Assembly: GCA_002425705.1 (NCBI GenBank) | Contig: DIMT01000001.1 | Coordinates: 67,653-131,652, forward strand | Reading direction: 5' to 3' | Source: Firmicutes bacterium UBA5559 | Lineage (GTDB): Bacteria; Bacillota; Clostridia; Peptostreptococcales; Anaerovoracaceae | Length of the DNA: 64,000 nucleotides | In this document: positions 62,285-64,000 of the stretch, piece after piece | Position numbering within the stretch: the first letter of the stretch is position 1 | How the letters are laid out: every line of letters begins with the position of its first letter | Position numbers and translations under genes: made by a program | The notes under the pieces: model-generated | Databases searched by the model: none | What the model saw: the letters and a program-made list of their open reading frames with translations, nothing else | Told to the model about the DNA's origin: nothing

Positions 62285-64000
62285 ATGAGAAATAAAAATG
62301 GTTTTACCCTTGTGGAAATTATTGTTTCCCTTGCCATTATCGGAATCATAGCGGTGGCAATGATTCCGGCTTTTGCTATCCAAATTAAAATAACTTCGGA
62401 GACGAAGAATCTAACCACAGGGGTTTTTGAAGCTCAAGCGGATATCGAGAATAGCATCTATGATTTAAAGGTGGCTCTGTTGGATCCGGCTATTGATGAA
62501 ATGGCTATTTCGGGAGTCACGAAGGTTAGCACATCTATTTTTGGACGAAATGTGGATGTTTACCGGCTAAACAAGCCATTTCCACTTAATTCCAATAAAA
62601 ACTTTCTGGTCTACATTTCCAAGGTCCTTGCAGAGAAGGAAGTTCGGACACTATTGGTTGCGGATGGAGTATCTATTAAAGTTTCCAACGATGTTGCCCA
62701 TCGAATTGCTGACTTGAAAAAATCGCCACTTCCTACTCTTCAGGGCCTTTATAATGCCAATACAGACGCTAAGTGGTATGCGAATATCTATAAATGGTAT
62801 CTGTCAAAGGAAGGAAATCCGGATCCGGTATTTCCAGATGATTATACGCGACTTACAGCCATTCCTTTTACCCAGGACAATGTCTCCAATCTGATTCAGT
62901 ATGCAAACCGGTACATTGTGTTCACAGTCACACCGGTAGACATTCACGGGGTGAGAGGCAACGAGGTGAGGAGCAGCAATACGGTATATATCCTGGGCAA
63001 AGAATGGAGGACCGGCCTTTTTGCCTGGGTTGATAAAAATGAAGATACCTCCTATACAGAGGGAACAGATGTAAAGGTGGAGAAATCCATCATGTGGCCC
63101 TTGCTGCAGGCTTTTGACACCGGGGTAAAATTTCCGGATCCGGCGAACCCTTCCAACTTGCTGGATCCCAGTGGAGGAAACCTCTATATACCAATGGGTA
63201 TTGACAGAGCTTCCGGCGAGCGTGCCGGTCCTATTGATGTTATTGGTTCCCAATTGATTGACTGGACAGCCGATAAGGGAATCCAACTAGCTACCGACAT
63301 TAATGTGACGAACAATACGGATGTTACCTTAAATGCAGAGGATGGAAGCGTCATTCTACACCAATACGTTGCTATTGATGAAGGAACGAAGGACGCCATA
63401 TTTGAATCTGACGGGAAAGCCAGAACAATCAATTATGGAGCCAGCATAGCAACTGCCTACGGGGATATCAACCTGACGACAACTGGACGAGGTGATATTC
63501 TTATGAATGAATTTACTTCACTGAGCGCCGGTTCGGACATTCTCTTAAGGCCGTACGGGGACATCGGCCTCTACAAGGCCACGCTGACCGCAAAAGGAAG
63601 CGTTACTCTTGATAGTTCTAAGGGCACAACCTTCCCCGGAAATCGGGATATCCTGATAAAGAATAGCCAGATCAATTTAACTGGGCTGAGAGATGACCAA
63701 GTAATCAGCATCAACTCCAGAAATAAACTTGACATCGCAGGAAGTGAACTAAATGGAAATCCTTCAAAAAGAGGCGTTCTAAATCTTATTGGGGTCGATG
63801 GAATCTCTCTCCAGGATACGGGTATTACTCATCTGGAAACGAGACTTAATAATACTACCAGTTTTCTGGGAGGCGGATGGGATTCAGATTCGGTTCTCCT
63901 GGTACCCAATGGCAAGACACTCACCATAGGGGTGGGTTTAACCTCTGTTCAAAATGAAGGTCAGTTGATCTTGAATGATACCGGACGGGTTAATTTTGTA
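62285..64000 (+). CDS. Giant modular prepilin with repetitive beta-rich passenger, runs off the window
   Basis: Starts at ATG 62285 (AAGGGGATG upstream) 16 bases after the VWA pilin and stays open for 572 codons to the end of the window. The N-terminus MRNKNGFTLVEIIVSLAIIGIIAVAM is a clear class III prepilin leader. Residues about 30-250 are unassigned. From about residue 300, short strands with Gly/Asn/Asp turns repeat (GDINLTTTGRGDILMN, GDIGLYKATLTAKGSVTLDSS, LDIAGSELNG), as in right-handed beta-helix or filamentous-haemagglutinin-like domains. Such size is very rare for a pilin. The fold is inference; the open frame and leader are seen directly. Confidence 0.82.
   Translation, partial: MRNKNGFTLVEIIVSLAIIGIIAVAMIPAFAIQIKITSETKNLTTGVFEAQADIENSIYDLKVALLDPAIDEMAISGVTKVSTSIFGRNVDVYRLNKPFPLNSNKNFLVYISKVLAEKEVRTLLVADGVSIKVSNDVAHRIADLKKSPLPTLQGLYNANTDAKWYANIYKWYLSKEGNPDPVFPDDYTRLTAIPFTQDNVSNLIQYANRYIVFTVTPVDIHGVRGNEVRSSNTVYILGKEWRTGLFAWVDKNEDTSYTEGTDVKVEKSIMWPLLQAFDTGVKFPDPANPSNLLDPSGGNLYIPMGIDRASGERAGPIDVIGSQLIDWTADKGIQLATDINVTNNTDVTLNAEDGSVILHQYVAIDEGTKDAIFESDGKARTINYGASIATAYGDINLTTTGRGDILMNEFTSLSAGSDILLRPYGDIGLYKATLTAKGSVTLDSSKGTTFPGNRDILIKNSQINLTGLRDDQVISINSRNKLDIAGSELNGNPSKRGVLNLIGVDGISLQDTGITHLETRLNNTTSFLGGGWDSDSVLLVPNGKTLTIGVGLTSVQNEGQLILNDTGRVNFV

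Overview
The window looks like the chromosome of an anaerobic, amino-acid-using Clostridia (Firmicutes) species. The evidence is a Gram-positive type DNA polymerase III (PolC), the rimP-nusA-rnpM-ylxQ-infB-rbfA-nrnA-truB-ribF-rpsO-pnp cluster in Firmicute order, class B sortases with their wall-anchored substrates, lipoteichoic-acid-synthase-like enzymes, T-box riboswitches, phenylacetate-CoA ligases paired with ACT proteins, and a four-subunit ferredoxin-dependent 2-oxoacid oxidoreductase. Genus cannot be fixed from the sequence alone.

Layout. 1-3291: 3' part of polC, unusual in lacking the exonuclease insertion. 3331-11295: a surface-protein region with a BTAD/SARP-type regulator, then two operons that each encode a DUF11-repeat protein ending in a VPQTG sorting signal and a dedicated class B sortase. 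The promoters of both operons carry the same TGAAAC direct-repeat architecture and are the best candidate targets of the regulator. 11359-15143: two paaK-ACT gene pairs, the second behind a T-box whose specifier reads TTC (Phe). 15273-26406: translation and RNA-metabolism cluster ending in pnp. 26407-27706: a 28-bp inverted repeat around a terminator, then a convergent MFS transporter gene. 27846-32212: argCJBD. 32255-41757: GNAT and Smr proteins, two tandem LtaS-like enzymes, rmuC, a phosphoesterase and the nucleoside-salvage pair deoB-pdp. 41871-42411: a RelBE-type toxin-antitoxin pair with a palindromic operator. 42979-46184: T-box with a TGG (Trp) specifier and the trpXYZ ABC importer. 46245-49551: T-box with an apparent ATC (Ile) specifier and the 2-oxoacid:ferredoxin oxidoreductase operon. 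49620-50753: an XRE regulator and a HicA-like toxin with a non-HicB partner. 50862-53626: M29 aminopeptidase, lipid kinase and acyl-CoA thioesterase. 53564-56688: a roughly 3-kb segment with two divergent DUF4143-type ATPases, flanked by 70-bp direct repeats of the thioesterase gene 3' end. 56721-64000: tRNA-Ser(CGA), then a type IV pilus operon (pilC, M, N, O, a PilX-like prepilin, a prepilin fused to a VWA domain, and a very long prepilin with a repetitive beta-rich tail that runs off the window).

How the parts fit. Three T-boxes (Phe, Trp, Ile) control an aryl-CoA ligase, a tryptophan importer and an oxoacid oxidoreductase. T-boxes switch genes on when the cognate tRNA is uncharged, so this wiring suggests that paaK/ACT and the oxidoreductase serve amino-acid supply (scavenging of aryl and branched-chain acids and reductive carboxylation) rather than only fermentation. 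The surface operons, the LtaS-like enzymes and the pilus with modular tip-type pilins together describe an elaborate cell surface built for attachment.
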